Part shown: piece after piece, positions 47,525 through 55,946 of the stretch
Position numbering within the stretch: position 1 is the first letter of the stretch
Layout of the letters: each line of letters opens with the position of its first letter
NCBI GenBank assembly: GCA_964568855.1
Contig: CAZMSD010000018.1
Location: 9,565-73,564, forward strand
Length of the DNA stretch: 64,000 nt
Direction: 5' to 3'
Origin: CAZMSD01 sp964568855
GTDB taxonomy: Bacteria > CAIWAD01
Position numbers and translations under genes: made by a program
Notes under the pieces: model-generated
Databases searched by the model: none
Seen by the model: only the letters and a program-made list of their open reading frames with translations
What the model was told of the DNA's origin: nothing

Positions 47525-48142
47525 TTACTCGCCGCCGCCGCCGCCGCCGGGAGGGCCACCACCGACGATGTATTTCGAGAAGTGGGTAATCGTACCCTGC
47601 ATCCACAACCGAATGGTGCCGTCCTGCTGCATTTCCCTCAGGACCACGGAGGGAACGACCTCGTAGTTGCCGTCTTCCATGTCATAGAGCAGCAGCAACT
47701 GGTCGATGAAATCGCCCATCTGTCCCAGGGCGAACGCATCAAGGTCCTCGAATCCCTCCACCTGGTCCAGGGCGATCCGCAGCATCACCGGCCGTTCGAA
47801 CTGCAAGCCCTCCGGATCGAAGTCGTAGCCGTAGTACGGTTCGACATCGTCGTCACCGAGCCAGGTAGCCAGGACATCCACAGAATCGGTCACCGCCTGG
47901 GCGGGACTCCAGAAGGTGAGCAGACCGGCGGTGTAATACGTGCTCTCGTTGGGCGTCAGAGGAATCAGATGGTCCTCGTCGGCGCCATCCTCCTTCTGGA
48001 CCGAAGGAGTGGGCACCAGGAAGGTGATCTCATCCTCGCTGAGAATCCTCGGGCCCTGGGAGTCGTCCATCGTCGAGTCGGAGCAACCCGCCAGCAGGAA
48101 GGCCAAACCCGTCATTGCGAATATGCTGCGGTAGAACTTCAT
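47525..48142 (-). CDS. sigma-54-driven lipoprotein, paralogue 2
   Basis: A 205-residue lipoprotein (lipobox FLLAGC, C20). It shares with its neighbours the GPRILSEDEITFL segment after the lipobox, a YDFDPEGLQFERPV segment, YDMEDGNYEVVPS, and HFSKYIVGGGPPGGGGGGE at the C-terminus. It has GAGG 6 nt before the ATG. Its own sigma-54 promoter lies at 48218 and its own terminator at 47476, so it is a separate transcription unit. Function unknown. Confidence 0.8.
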   Translation of the reverse strand: MKFYRSIFAMTGLAFLLAGCSDSTMDDSQGPRILSEDEITFLVPTPSVQKEDGADEDHLIPLTPNESTYYTAGLLTFWSPAQAVTDSVDVLATWLGDDDVEPYYGYDFDPEGLQFERPVMLRIALDQVEGFEDLDAFALGQMGDFIDQLLLLYDMEDGNYEVVPSVVLREMQQDGTIRLWMQGTITHFSKYIVGGGPPGGGGGGE

Positions 48143-48217
48143 ACAGAACCTCGCTTCCTATCTTCTCCGATGTTTCCTCAACTCCTGAACCGAATCCTGC
48201 TGCTGGTCCCCTGTAAA

Positions 48218-48232
48218 GCAAGGCGTGTGCCA
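48218..48232 (-). promoter_or_regulatory. sigma-54 promoter of lipoprotein 2
   Basis: Minus strand TGGCACACGCCTTGC, followed by TT, matches the -24/-12 consensus. It lies about 76 bp upstream of the start codon at 48142. Confidence 0.8.
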
Positions 48233-48345
48233 ATTATGTCCCATTTCTCGGCGCTGTTTCTCCATGACTTGAGCAACAGCCAGCTTTGGCGTGGTGGTGA
48301 TTATCCCGCATTTCAGTTCATTTACCCCGAATCTGTCCTTATCCC

Positions 48346-48385
48346 CAGAAAAAAGTAACGGCCCGGCTGATTCCAGCCGGGCCGT
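48346..48385 (-). terminator. intrinsic terminator of lipoprotein 3
   Basis: Stem ACGGCCCGGCTG/CAGCCGGGCCGT with a 4-nt loop (48358-48385) is followed on the minus strand by TACTTTTTTC. Confidence 0.85.
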
Positions 48386-48408
48386 CAGCTGCGTATCCCG
48401 TATTCAGG

Positions 48409-49077
48409 TTATTCGCCGCCGCCGCTGCCGCCGCCGGGAGGTCCATTCCCGACGATGTACTTGGAGAAATGATCCACGGTACCGACCATCCAGACGCGAA
48501 TCCTCATCCCATCATCATCGCCGTCATCGTCGTCACCGTCATCGTCGTCACCGTCATCGTCCACGAACTCGAAGTCGATCCAGTAGGGCACTTCCTCATA
48601 GGTTCCATCTTCCAGATCATACAGGAAGAGCAGCTCCTGCATTACTGATTCCAGATCGTCGAGATCCTCGCTATCCAGATCTTCGAAACCCGCCACAAGG
48701 TCCATGGAGATCCAGACTTTCACTGAACGGTTGAACTGCAGGCCCTCCGGTCCGAAATCGAAACCGTAGAGCGGCTCTGCGTCATCGTCGCCCATCCAGG
48801 CCGCCGTGATGTCCACGGGTTGATCGACTGAATTGGGATGGGCCTTGAAGCCGAGCAGGCCTTCCCGGTACATGGTCATCTCATCGGGCAGTACTTGAAT
48901 GAGATGATCCTCATCAATGGACTGGTTTTTCTGGATTTCTACATTCGGTCTCAGCAAGGTGATCTCGTCTGCGTTGAACACCCGGGGAGCATCGGTCGAT
49001 TCCATGGTGTTGTCGGAGCAGCCGACAATCATGCCGGCGGCGACCATGACCATCATCGTACTTCGCACGAACTTCAT
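48409..49077 (-). CDS. sigma-54-driven lipoprotein with acidic repeats, paralogue 3
   Basis: A 222-residue lipoprotein with a lipobox ending at Cys20 (GMIVGC). It matches the two preceding paralogues (FNADEITLL, YGFDFGPEGLQFNRSV, YDLEDGTYEEVP, HFSKYIVGNGPPGG) but carries an insertion of Asp and Gly repeats (DDDGDDDDGDDDDGDDDG) before the final strand. The ATG at 49077 has GAGG 6 nt upstream, and the sigma-54 promoter is at 49149. The acidic insertion could bind calcium, which is speculative. Function unknown. Confidence 0.8.
   Translation of the reverse strand: MKFVRSTMMVMVAAGMIVGCSDNTMESTDAPRVFNADEITLLRPNVEIQKNQSIDEDHLIQVLPDEMTMYREGLLGFKAHPNSVDQPVDITAAWMGDDDAEPLYGFDFGPEGLQFNRSVKVWISMDLVAGFEDLDSEDLDDLESVMQELLFLYDLEDGTYEEVPYWIDFEFVDDDGDDDDGDDDDGDDDGMRIRVWMVGTVDHFSKYIVGNGPPGGGSGGGE
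48512..48562. repeat. 15-bp tandem repeat coding an acidic tract
   Basis: CCGTCATCGTCGTCA repeats at 48521-48535 and 48536-48550 with a partial third copy, preceded by a CAT-type triplet run. It encodes the Asp/Gly tract of lipoprotein 3 and may vary in copy number. Confidence 0.8.
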
Positions 49078-49148
49078 TGTATACCTCACAGTTTCAGTTG
49101 GTCGATTCCAGGCGTGAGTCTCACCCGAGACACCGCACCAAAGCTGCT

Positions 49149-49163
49149 GCAAGGTGCGTGCCA
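49149..49163 (-). promoter_or_regulatory. sigma-54 promoter of lipoprotein 3
   Basis: Minus strand TGGCACGCACCTTGC matches the -24/-12 consensus and lies about 72 bp upstream of the start codon at 49077. Confidence 0.8.
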
Positions 49164-49273
49164 ATGATGGCACTTGAGTTCGTATTGTGTTTGTTGAACT
49201 TGGAATCGACCGGCCGAAAACAGGAAAAGGGAGATCAACAGGATTAGTTGATTTACACCATCGTTGAAATGGA

Positions 49274-49303
49274 CACGAAAAAGCCCGGCTTGCACCGGGC
49301 TTT
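49274..49303 (-). terminator. intrinsic terminator of the XRE gene
   Basis: Stem AAAGCCCGG/CCGGGCTTT with a 6-nt loop (49280-49303) is followed on the minus strand by TTTC. It lies about 30 bp past the XRE stop. Confidence 0.8.
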
Positions 49304-49332
49304 ATAGATGAGCAATTTTCGGATCGGCTGCT

Positions 49333-49710
49333 TCAGATCTCTTCGCGGCCGCCTCGCTGTTCGACAATGCGGTGCACGTAATCGTTGACCACGATCAGGT
49401 CGTTGATGGGCATGGCCGAAAGCTCCTTCAGCAGCTTCTTGATCACCACGCGCTTTACTTCATTTTTACGCAACAGCGCCTGCAGGTCTTCACCCAGCAG
49501 TTGATCTGCGGTAACAGCCAGGTGCAGAAGACTGCTGATCAACTCGGCGATTGTCTCAATGCTTTGCCGATACGGCTTGCGTCCAGCCAACCACATGGAG
49601 ACCGTGGCCTTAGATACTCCGCACATCTTGGCGACATAGGCCTTCGTGATACCCAGGTTCTTGAAGATGTACTTCAGGTTCTCAATGAAAACGGCTGTTT
49701 CCACTGTCAT
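49333..49710 (-). CDS. XRE-family transcriptional regulator
   Basis: A 125-residue protein with an N-terminal helix-turn-helix (GITKAYVAKMCGVSKATVSMWLAGRKP, given here only as its core GVSKATVSMW near residue 32) and a helical C-terminal half without recognised motifs. AAAGGAG precedes the ATG by only 2 nt but an in-frame GTG 6 nt later by 8 nt; the GTG may be the real start. It lies upstream of the three lipoproteins on the same strand but has its own terminator. Its target is unknown. Confidence 0.85.
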   Translation of the reverse strand: MTVETAVFIENLKYIFKNLGITKAYVAKMCGVSKATVSMWLAGRKPYRQSIETIAELISSLLHLAVTADQLLGEDLQALLRKNEVKRVVIKKLLKELSAMPINDLIVVNDYVHRIVEQRGGREEI

Positions 49711-50025
49711 GACTCCTTTTGCTGATTTGTTTCACTTATAACAACAAGCGTGCTGATGTCAAGTATCCCCACTTCGACAGAAGCACTATCAAGGTAAATA
49801 TTTTTCTGCCATAATCGCAAATGCCTATTGTGGAGTTTCTTCACCTTGTTGGGCACATTCGGCTTAATATTCAACTGACATTATAAAATCAAAAGGTGAG
49901 ATCGCAGGTGGCCCGGAAACAGTGTATATGGCAGTCCATTCATTCTGATCATTGAATCAATCAGTTCGTGCATTTTGTTGTATCTTTGAAGGATTAAAGA
50001 GGTTTCAGGCTGGAGAGTGCGCAGC
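49711..50025. other. AT-rich intergenic region, no gene seen
   Basis: This 315-bp divergent region between the XRE gene and the phosphomutase is clearly richer in A and T than its surroundings. I see no coding frame. It presumably carries promoters for both genes. TATCTTTG (49981-49988) resembles the Bacteroidota -7 element, but there is no -33 element at the right distance. Confidence 0.6.
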
Positions 50026-51357
50026 ATGTCAATTTTCAAAGCATACGATATCCGAGGCCGCTATCCGGAGGAACTCGACGAGGAGATGACATACAGTATT
50101 GCACGAGGTGCCGCGGATTTCTTCCAGGCGGACCGCATGCTGGTGGGCACGGATGACAGGGCAAGCCGCGATTCCCTTTTCGAGGCGTTTACTCGAGGCC
50201 TGAGGGCTCAGGGAGTACAGGCGGTCAGCATCGGGCGAGTCAGCACTCCGATGCTCTATTTCTCGGTCGCCCATCACGGCTTCGACGCGGGCGTGATGAT
50301 CACCGCCTCGCACAATCCCGGCCAATACAACGGCTTCAAGTTCTGCCGCAAGGACGCCGCCCCGGTGCCCCAGGAGGAACTGCAGGAGATCAAGCGTCGG
50401 GTGGAAATGAACGAATTCAGGTCCGCTCCGGCACCAGGCGGCGAGAACGACGAGCTGGATCCCTTCCCCGCCTACCGAGCTTTCCTGCAACAGCACATGC
50501 ATTTCAGCCGGCCCTTTCGCGTCGTGGTGGACGCAGGAAACGCCGTCTGCGGCCTCTTCGCCGCCGAGAACTATGCCGTCACGCCGCTGCGGATCGACCC
50601 TTTGTACTTCGAATCCGATCCCAGCTTTCCGAATCACGAGCCCAATCCGCTGATTCCAGAGAACCTGGCGGACCTGCGGGACCGGATCCATTCCACCGGC
50701 GCGGACCTTGGAATCGCCCTGGACGGCGACGGGGACCGCGTAATGCTGGTGGACAACGAAGGAAACATGCTGCAGGGGGATATGACGACCCTGCTGGTGG
50801 CCTTGGGGCTGAAGGAATCGGGTCACAGCGGCTTCGACGTGGTGATCGATTGCCGATCCAGCCGCGCCGTGCCCGAAATCCTGGCCGAAGAGGGTCTCAC
50901 TCCCACCAAGACGCGGGTGGGCCACACTTTCATCAAGGCCTTGATGCGCAAGCGGGGCAGTCTTTGCGGAGGGGAACTCTCAGGCCATTACTACTTCCAG
51001 GACAGCTACTACACGGAGAGTACGGACCTGGCGCTGTTCACCGTTCTGAGGATGCTCGAGCGGCGCGGCTGCAGCATGGCTGAACTCTGGCGCCCGCTGC
51101 AGCGCTACGTGCAGAGCGGGGAGGTCAACAGCCGCGTGGCCTCGGTGCCCGAGACCCTGGACAGAATACGAGGAGAGTTTTCCGACGGGCGTTTCAGCGA
51201 GATCGACGGCCTGACCGTGGAGTACGACAGCTGGTGGTTCAACGTACGGCCGTCCAACACGGAACCGTTGTTGCGACTGAACCTGGAAGCCGCCGACAGC
51301 GAACAGATGGCCGAGATGCGGGAACGCGTGCTGGGCGTGATACGCCGATACGGCTAG
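50026..51357 (+). CDS. phosphomannomutase/phosphoglucomutase
   Basis: This enzyme is predicted to interconvert hexose 1- and 6-phosphates for sugar nucleotide and polysaccharide synthesis. The 443-residue protein has the four signatures of the alpha-D-phosphohexomutase family: TASHNPGQYNGFKF (phosphoserine), DGDGDRV (metal), GGELSGHYYF (sugar) and RPSNTEPLLRLN (phosphate). The ATG at 50026 follows GGAG by 10 nt. It resembles AlgC/ManB-type bifunctional enzymes, but specificity cannot be decided. The gene stands alone and is closed by a terminator shared with the convergent selenoprotein candidate. Confidence 0.93.
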   Translation: MSIFKAYDIRGRYPEELDEEMTYSIARGAADFFQADRMLVGTDDRASRDSLFEAFTRGLRAQGVQAVSIGRVSTPMLYFSVAHHGFDAGVMITASHNPGQYNGFKFCRKDAAPVPQEELQEIKRRVEMNEFRSAPAPGGENDELDPFPAYRAFLQQHMHFSRPFRVVVDAGNAVCGLFAAENYAVTPLRIDPLYFESDPSFPNHEPNPLIPENLADLRDRIHSTGADLGIALDGDGDRVMLVDNEGNMLQGDMTTLLVALGLKESGHSGFDVVIDCRSSRAVPEILAEEGLTPTKTRVGHTFIKALMRKRGSLCGGELSGHYYFQDSYYTESTDLALFTVLRMLERRGCSMAELWRPLQRYVQSGEVNSRVASVPETLDRIRGEFSDGRFSEIDGLTVEYDSWWFNVRPSNTEPLLRLNLEAADSEQMAEMRERVLGVIRRYG

Positions 51358-51401
51358 TGGACTTGGACGCCTGACCTCGTGACACATCGATCGCGTCAAT
51401 G

Positions 51402-51437
51402 AAAAGGCCCCCGTCTAACCATGGGGGCCTTCTTTTC
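51402..51437. terminator. bidirectional intrinsic terminator
   Basis: Stem AAGGCCCCC/GGGGGCCTT (51404-51412 with 51423-51431) has TCTTTTCT after it on the plus strand and TTTTCATT on the minus strand. It serves the two convergent genes on either side. Confidence 0.85.
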
Positions 51438-51455
51438 TGATTTCCACGACGGATT

Positions 51456-52949
51456 CTACTTGCCGCCGCCCTTGGTGGCTTTCGTGCTGGCCTTGTTGGA
51501 AAGGCCGGGCGGCGCCTTCCCCGGCTGCACGGGGGAATTCTTGTCGCGGGAAATGATCTTGCGGTCGGCCTTGATCACGCTGGAGACGTCATGGACCGAT
51601 TTGAGGGCTTCGGCCAGGTCGAAATCGGGATCGTGCTCCGGTCCGTGACACTTGGCGCAGGTCTGCGCGGGATCCTGGATCAGGGTTTCCAGGGCTTCGC
51701 CCTTCTGGGCCACGTGCTCGCTGGCCCTGCCGTGACACGCCTCGCACTGTACGTTGTAGAGGTTCGAGGTCTCTTTCTTGTTGATGAAACCGGACTTCTC
51801 CAGGTAACCGGTGACGTGGCGGGGAATCAGATCCTCGTCGTGGCTCTTGCGCGCGCGGATCAGGTCGCTGAAGGCGCGGGCATGGCTCGTGCGCCGGTAG
51901 GAGTTATAATAGTCCAGGTGGCAGGTGCGGCATTCCTTCTCGCCCACGTAGCTGTAGGGGCTGTCCTGGCCGGCCGTATCCCGCGGATCGATGCCGAGTT
52001 CGGCCAGCTTCGCCAGACGCATGGTTTCCAGCTCCTCGCGCCGGATCCGCTCTTCGTTGGCGGCGAAATCCTCCATCTGCCGGACCACTTCCGGATCCCG
52101 CGGAACTTCATGCTTCAGCTTGACCAGTTCGTACTTGCTTTCGACAATCGATTTCTCGCGATTGAGCAGCAGCTCGAAGCGCGCGATGTGCCGGCCGCGG
52201 TCCCCGCTGTTGCCGATGTAGACGGTGGAATCCTGTTTCATGGTCCGCCAGGGATTCGTCACCCCTCCCAGTACCAGTAGATCGACCTCGGGTACCCGCT
52301 GGGCCAGCGGTTCGGGCTCCCGGTTGTTGGTGTGGGCCACCAGCACCACCACGTCGCACTTCTCGCGGAGGTAGCGCGCAGTCTCCACCAGGTTGTCGGT
52401 GACACGGGAGCTGTCCATGTTGTTCTGCCGGTAGCCGGGATCAACATAGCTGAAGACGCCCACCTTCACTCCGTCCACCTTCTGTATCACGTAATCGCGG
52501 ACGCCGCGGGGCCGATCCTTGGATGGGAAGTTGCTGCCGATCCACTTGAACTTCGACTGCTTCAGCATGGGTCTGAGCGAACTGTCCGCCAGCACGAAGT
52601 CCTTCGGCCCCAGAACGCTCAGGTCGTAATCCTGCCGGTTCATGACATCGATGATGAAGCCGGCTTCCCTGTCGTAACGCCCGCCCTTCTTCAGGGAGTG
52701 GACGTTTCCGGCGTCGATCAGCATCATGGACTTGCCCAGCATGTTGCGCAGACTGTCCACGACATAGGTGCGCCTGGCAAGACCGCCAAGCTTCTTGTTG
52801 TGTCAACCGCAGTCTTCGAGGTAGCCCTTGCAATCGGCGGTGAAGACCAGCGCCAGCTGGTAGGAATCCCGCGCAGGTTCACAGGCGGACCAGGCCAGGA
52901 TCGACAGACAGAATGCCGTGAGACTTAGAATCGGAAGTAGTTTCCGCAT
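51456..52949 (-). CDS. phosphoesterase-like tri-haem cytochrome, candidate selenoprotein
   Basis: Read through one in-frame TGA (52803-52805), this gene gives a 497-residue exported protein. It has a signal peptide (residues 1-23, possibly a lipoprotein Cys at 23), a 5'-nucleotidase/UshA-like domain (about 30-265), and a cytochrome part with three CxxCH haem sites at C340-H344, C402-H406 and C431-H435. The TGA is codon 49 in GYLEDCG-U-HNKKLGGLARR, where relatives have Cys (CGC...GGLARR). A SECIS-like hairpin follows. Several phosphoesterase metal ligands are degenerate, so catalysis is doubtful. GGAAGGGAAAGGCG precedes the ATG at 52949. A standard gene finder would report only the part from 52760. 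A sequencing error is the alternative. Confidence 0.8.
52773..52805 (-). promoter_or_regulatory. UGA codon with SECIS-like hairpin
   Basis: After the UGA (52803-52805) come 12 nt, then CUUGGC-GGUCUU-GCCAGG, a 6-bp stem (one G-U pair) with a 6-nt loop at 52773-52790. The GGU of the loop is the seventh codon after UGA and is followed by CU, exactly as in E. coli fdhF. This is the kind of element SelB reads to insert selenocysteine. Confidence 0.75.
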
Positions 52950-53036
52950 CGCCTTTCCCTTCCATTGCCGTCCCGGACGCAGCGACAGAGATGACCGAAT
53001 AAGTGCCGGGCTTCGCAGAACGCAAAGTTTGTTAAG

Positions 53037-53699
53037 CTAAGTTTTGGTTCCAGGTTCCGCAAGATGGTCGCTCGCTCCGCCCGCTTCCAACAGGATTTCC
53101 AGCAGGTTGTGCAGAATCCGCGCCGTCATCCCCCAGACCAGGGCGCCGGGCATGGGGTATTCCCAGGACTTCACGGGCTGTCTACGGGTGTTCGCGGCCT
53201 GCTGCTCCATTCCGTGGAGATACCGGGCGTCCAATTGCACCGTGGTCTGGGAACGAGCCAGCGAATCCAGCGCATAACGGAGGATTTCCTCCGTTTCGCG
53301 GGTCAGGATCCTGGGCCTGCAAGCAGACCCGAGCAGACCCACCACCGGCCGGACCACGTGGTTGGAGACCGGTACCCAAGTATCGTCCAGGCAGCCGAGG
53401 ATCTGCACCGCGGCTGGAGATAGACCGAGCTCTTCCTCCGTCTCCCTGAGCGCAGTGCCCACCAGGTCGCCGTCATCCGGATCCGCCCGCCCTCCCGGGA
53501 AGGCCACCTGCCCTGGATGGTCCTTCAAGTGACGGGAGCGCCGGATGAACATGAGCTCCAGGCGCCCCTGATCGAGGCTGCGAAAGGGCAGCAGGACCGC
53601 CGCCCGGCGCACTCCCTTGCGCTGCAGCTCCACGGGCGAATGGCGGCGAAGGGCGCGGCGCAGGGCAGGTTCAGTCAGGGCAGCCGATCGCCGGATCAC
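53037..53699 (-). CDS. NUDIX hydrolase, CoA pyrophosphatase type
   Basis: A 220-residue NUDIX protein of the UPF0035/NudL type. The sequence MFIRRSRHLKDHPGQVAFPGG leads into the Nudix region with ALRETEEELGL. Family members hydrolyse CoA and its derivatives to 4'-phosphopantetheine and 3',5'-ADP. The GTG start overlaps the relA stop by 4 bases (GTGA), so translation is coupled to it. The last 40 residues (from SWEYPMPGALVWGMTARIL) include the W-G-x-T-A-R motif typical of this group. Confidence 0.9.
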   Translation of the reverse strand: MIRRSAALTEPALRRALRRHSPVELQRKGVRRAAVLLPFRSLDQGRLELMFIRRSRHLKDHPGQVAFPGGRADPDDGDLVGTALRETEEELGLSPAAVQILGCLDDTWVPVSNHVVRPVVGLLGSACRPRILTRETEEILRYALDSLARSQTTVQLDARYLHGMEQQAANTRRQPVKSWEYPMPGALVWGMTARILHNLLEILLEAGGASDHLAEPGTKT

Positions 53700-55936
53700 C
53701 AGTCCGCCCCATGGTCGTGCCGCTCGACGCGTATCACCTTGGGCAGGCTGCGCAACTTTTTGAGAATACTGGTCAGTTGCCCCAGGTTCTTCACCTCCAG
53801 GACGAAGCGCCCGATTGCCAGATCGTCCTGCCTGCGCATGGTGAACTGCTGGATGTTCACATCGAGTTTAGCCAGGGCGTCCGAAATGTCGCGCAGGAGG
53901 TTGCGCCGGTCATTGGCCACCAGGATGATGCGCGAGTTGAAGTGCTGGTCGCGATGGCTGTCCCACTGCACGTCAACCAACCGCTCGGGCTTGCTGATCA
54001 ACTGGCTTATGTTGGGACAGTTGCGACGGTGCACCTTGACGCCCTTCCCGCTGACGATGAATCCCACGATTTCGTCGCCGGGCAGGGGCTGGCAGCACTT
54101 GGCGAAATTGATCACCATGTCGCCCATGCCCTGAATGTTGATGGCGCTGCTGGGCGGCGGTTTTCCTCCCCGGCGGAAGATGCGCGAAAGCAGGCCTTCC
54201 TGCTGGGGATCGTCCGCGGGAAGGATCTTGCGCAGCACGGCGGGAACCGTCTGATCCCCGGCCCCGACGGCAGCGAGAAGTTTATCCCTGTCTGAGTAGC
54301 CCATGCTCTGGGCCACCGCTCCGAGATCCACTTCCTTGAGCGTCCGGCCCGCCTTCTCGAGTTCCTTCTTCAGTACTTCCTCGCCCAGCTCGAGGCTCTG
54401 CTGCCACTGACTCTCCCTGAGCCAGCGCTTGATCCGTGACCGGGCCTTGGGCGTCCTCACGTAGCGCAGCCAATCGACGGAGGGTTTCTGCTTCTTCGAG
54501 GTGAGCACTTCGACCGTGCAGCCGCTGCTCATTTCGTGATCGAGCGGCACGATCTTCTTGTCCACCTTGGCGCCGATGCACTGCAGACCGACGTTGGTAT
54601 GCACGGCGAATGCGAAATCCACCGGTGTGGAGCCCTTGGGCAGTTTGAAGAGATCTCCACGGGGGGAGAAGACGAAGATGTCGTCCTGGTAGAGGTTGAT
54701 CTTGAAGCCCTCGAGAAACTCGCGCGAGGAGCCCTCGAGACTGTCCTCTTCCAGCACTTGCTTGATCCAGGAGAAGAAGCGATCAAGCTGTTCGTCCGTG
54801 TCGACGCCCTCCTTGTAGATCCAGTGCGCCGCCAGGCCGTATTCGGCCACCTTGTTCATCTCCCGGGTCCGGATCTGGACTTCCAGGGTTCGCCCGCGCG
54901 GTCCCACAACCTTGGTGTGCAGGCTCTGGTAGCCGTTGGACTTGGGGGTGGCGATGTAATCCGAGAAGCGCTCGTGGATCGGCGTGTAGATGTTGTGAAC
55001 CACTCCCAGCGCGAAGTAGCAGTCCTCCACGCGGTTCACGAGAATGCGAATCGCGAAGAGGTCCAGAATTTCCTCGAAGCTCTTCTGGCGCTTGTGGATC
55101 TTGTGATAGATGGAATAGAAGTGCTTGGGGCGCCCGAAGATGTGGAAGTCTTCGATTCCATAATCGCTCAACCGGCGGCGGATGGGCGCCACAGCCTCCT
55201 CGATCACCTGCTCCCGTTCCTCCAGGCCAAGACTGATCTTGTCCACCAGGTCCTGGTAGAAGTCCGGTTCCAGGACCTTCAGGCAATGGTCTTCCAGTTC
55301 CCACTTGATGGATCCCATGCCGAAGCGGTGTGCCAGGGGGGCGTAGATCTCCAGGGTTTCCCGGGCGATGCGCTCCGCCTTTTCCTTTCGCAGGGCCTCG
55401 ATGGTGCGCATGTTGTGCACGCGGTCGGCGAACTTGACGAAGATGACGCGGATGTCGCGGGACATGGAGAGCAGCATCTTGCGGTAGTTGACGCTCTGCT
55501 GGTGCTCGAAGGACTTGATCTTGAGATCGCCGATCTTGGTCACGCCGTCCACCAGCATGGCTACGTGCTCGCCGAATCTCTCGGTGATCCGCGGGAGGGT
55601 GGCGCCCTTGTCCTGGCAGTCCTCCAGCGTGTCGTGCAGCAGACCGGCCACCAGCGTGTCCTGGTCCATCTTCAGGTGCGTCAGGATCCGCAGCACCTGG
55701 ATCGGGTGCTCGATGAAAGGATCGCCCGTCTTCCGCGCCTGGCCTTCGTGCATCAGGTAGGCGAACTCGAAGGCCCTGCGGAGTTCTCCGTGATCCACGC
55801 GGTCCGTGTACTGCTCGACCTGCCCGAGGATTTCCCCCAGTTCGGTCTCATAGTGCTCGCGGTTGAGCACCGCGCCGTCGGGCGGGCTGTTGTGCTCGAT
55901 CAGTCGAGGAACCGTTCTGTCCGTACCTTCTGCCAT
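53696..55936 (-). CDS. relA: bifunctional (p)ppGpp synthetase/hydrolase
   Basis: This enzyme makes and degrades the alarmone (p)ppGpp. The hydrolase HD domain is intact (YLMHEGQARKTGDPFIEHP, LLHDTLED, FADRVHNM), followed by the synthetase (RPKHFYSIYHKI, LFAIRILVN, YIATPKSNGYQSLHT), TGS (PRGDLFKLPKGSTPVDFAFAVH), a Cys-containing linker (INFAKCCQPLPGDEI) and an ACT domain at the C-terminus. At 746 residues it is the usual Rel/SpoT size. The ATG at 55936 is preferred to a GTG one codon upstream. It lies between dnaB (10 bp away) and the NUDIX gene on one strand. Confidence 0.97.
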   Translation of the reverse strand: MAEGTDRTVPRLIEHNSPPDGAVLNREHYETELGEILGQVEQYTDRVDHGELRRAFEFAYLMHEGQARKTGDPFIEHPIQVLRILTHLKMDQDTLVAGLLHDTLEDCQDKGATLPRITERFGEHVAMLVDGVTKIGDLKIKSFEHQQSVNYRKMLLSMSRDIRVIFVKFADRVHNMRTIEALRKEKAERIARETLEIYAPLAHRFGMGSIKWELEDHCLKVLEPDFYQDLVDKISLGLEEREQVIEEAVAPIRRRLSDYGIEDFHIFGRPKHFYSIYHKIHKRQKSFEEILDLFAIRILVNRVEDCYFALGVVHNIYTPIHERFSDYIATPKSNGYQSLHTKVVGPRGRTLEVQIRTREMNKVAEYGLAAHWIYKEGVDTDEQLDRFFSWIKQVLEEDSLEGSSREFLEGFKINLYQDDIFVFSPRGDLFKLPKGSTPVDFAFAVHTNVGLQCIGAKVDKKIVPLDHEMSSGCTVEVLTSKKQKPSVDWLRYVRTPKARSRIKRWLRESQWQQSLELGEEVLKKELEKAGRTLKEVDLGAVAQSMGYSDRDKLLAAVGAGDQTVPAVLRKILPADDPQQEGLLSRIFRRGGKPPPSSAINIQGMGDMVINFAKCCQPLPGDEIVGFIVSGKGVKVHRRNCPNISQLISKPERLVDVQWDSHRDQHFNSRIILVANDRRNLLRDISDALAKLDVNIQQFTMRRQDDLAIGRFVLEVKNLGQLTSILKKLRSLPKVIRVERHDHGADW

Positions 55937-55946
55937 CACTCGAATC

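Noticed and set aside
49981..49988. Bacteroidota-type -7 promoter element TATCTTTG
   Set aside because: No -33 TTG lies at the expected distance. The closest upstream TTG is about 26 bp away.
52803..52805. Genome-wide reassignment of UGA to an amino acid
   Set aside because: TGA is used as a normal stop by several genes in the window, for example the glycosidase/methyltransferase and PP2C/kinase overlaps, and only one gene shows an internal TGA.
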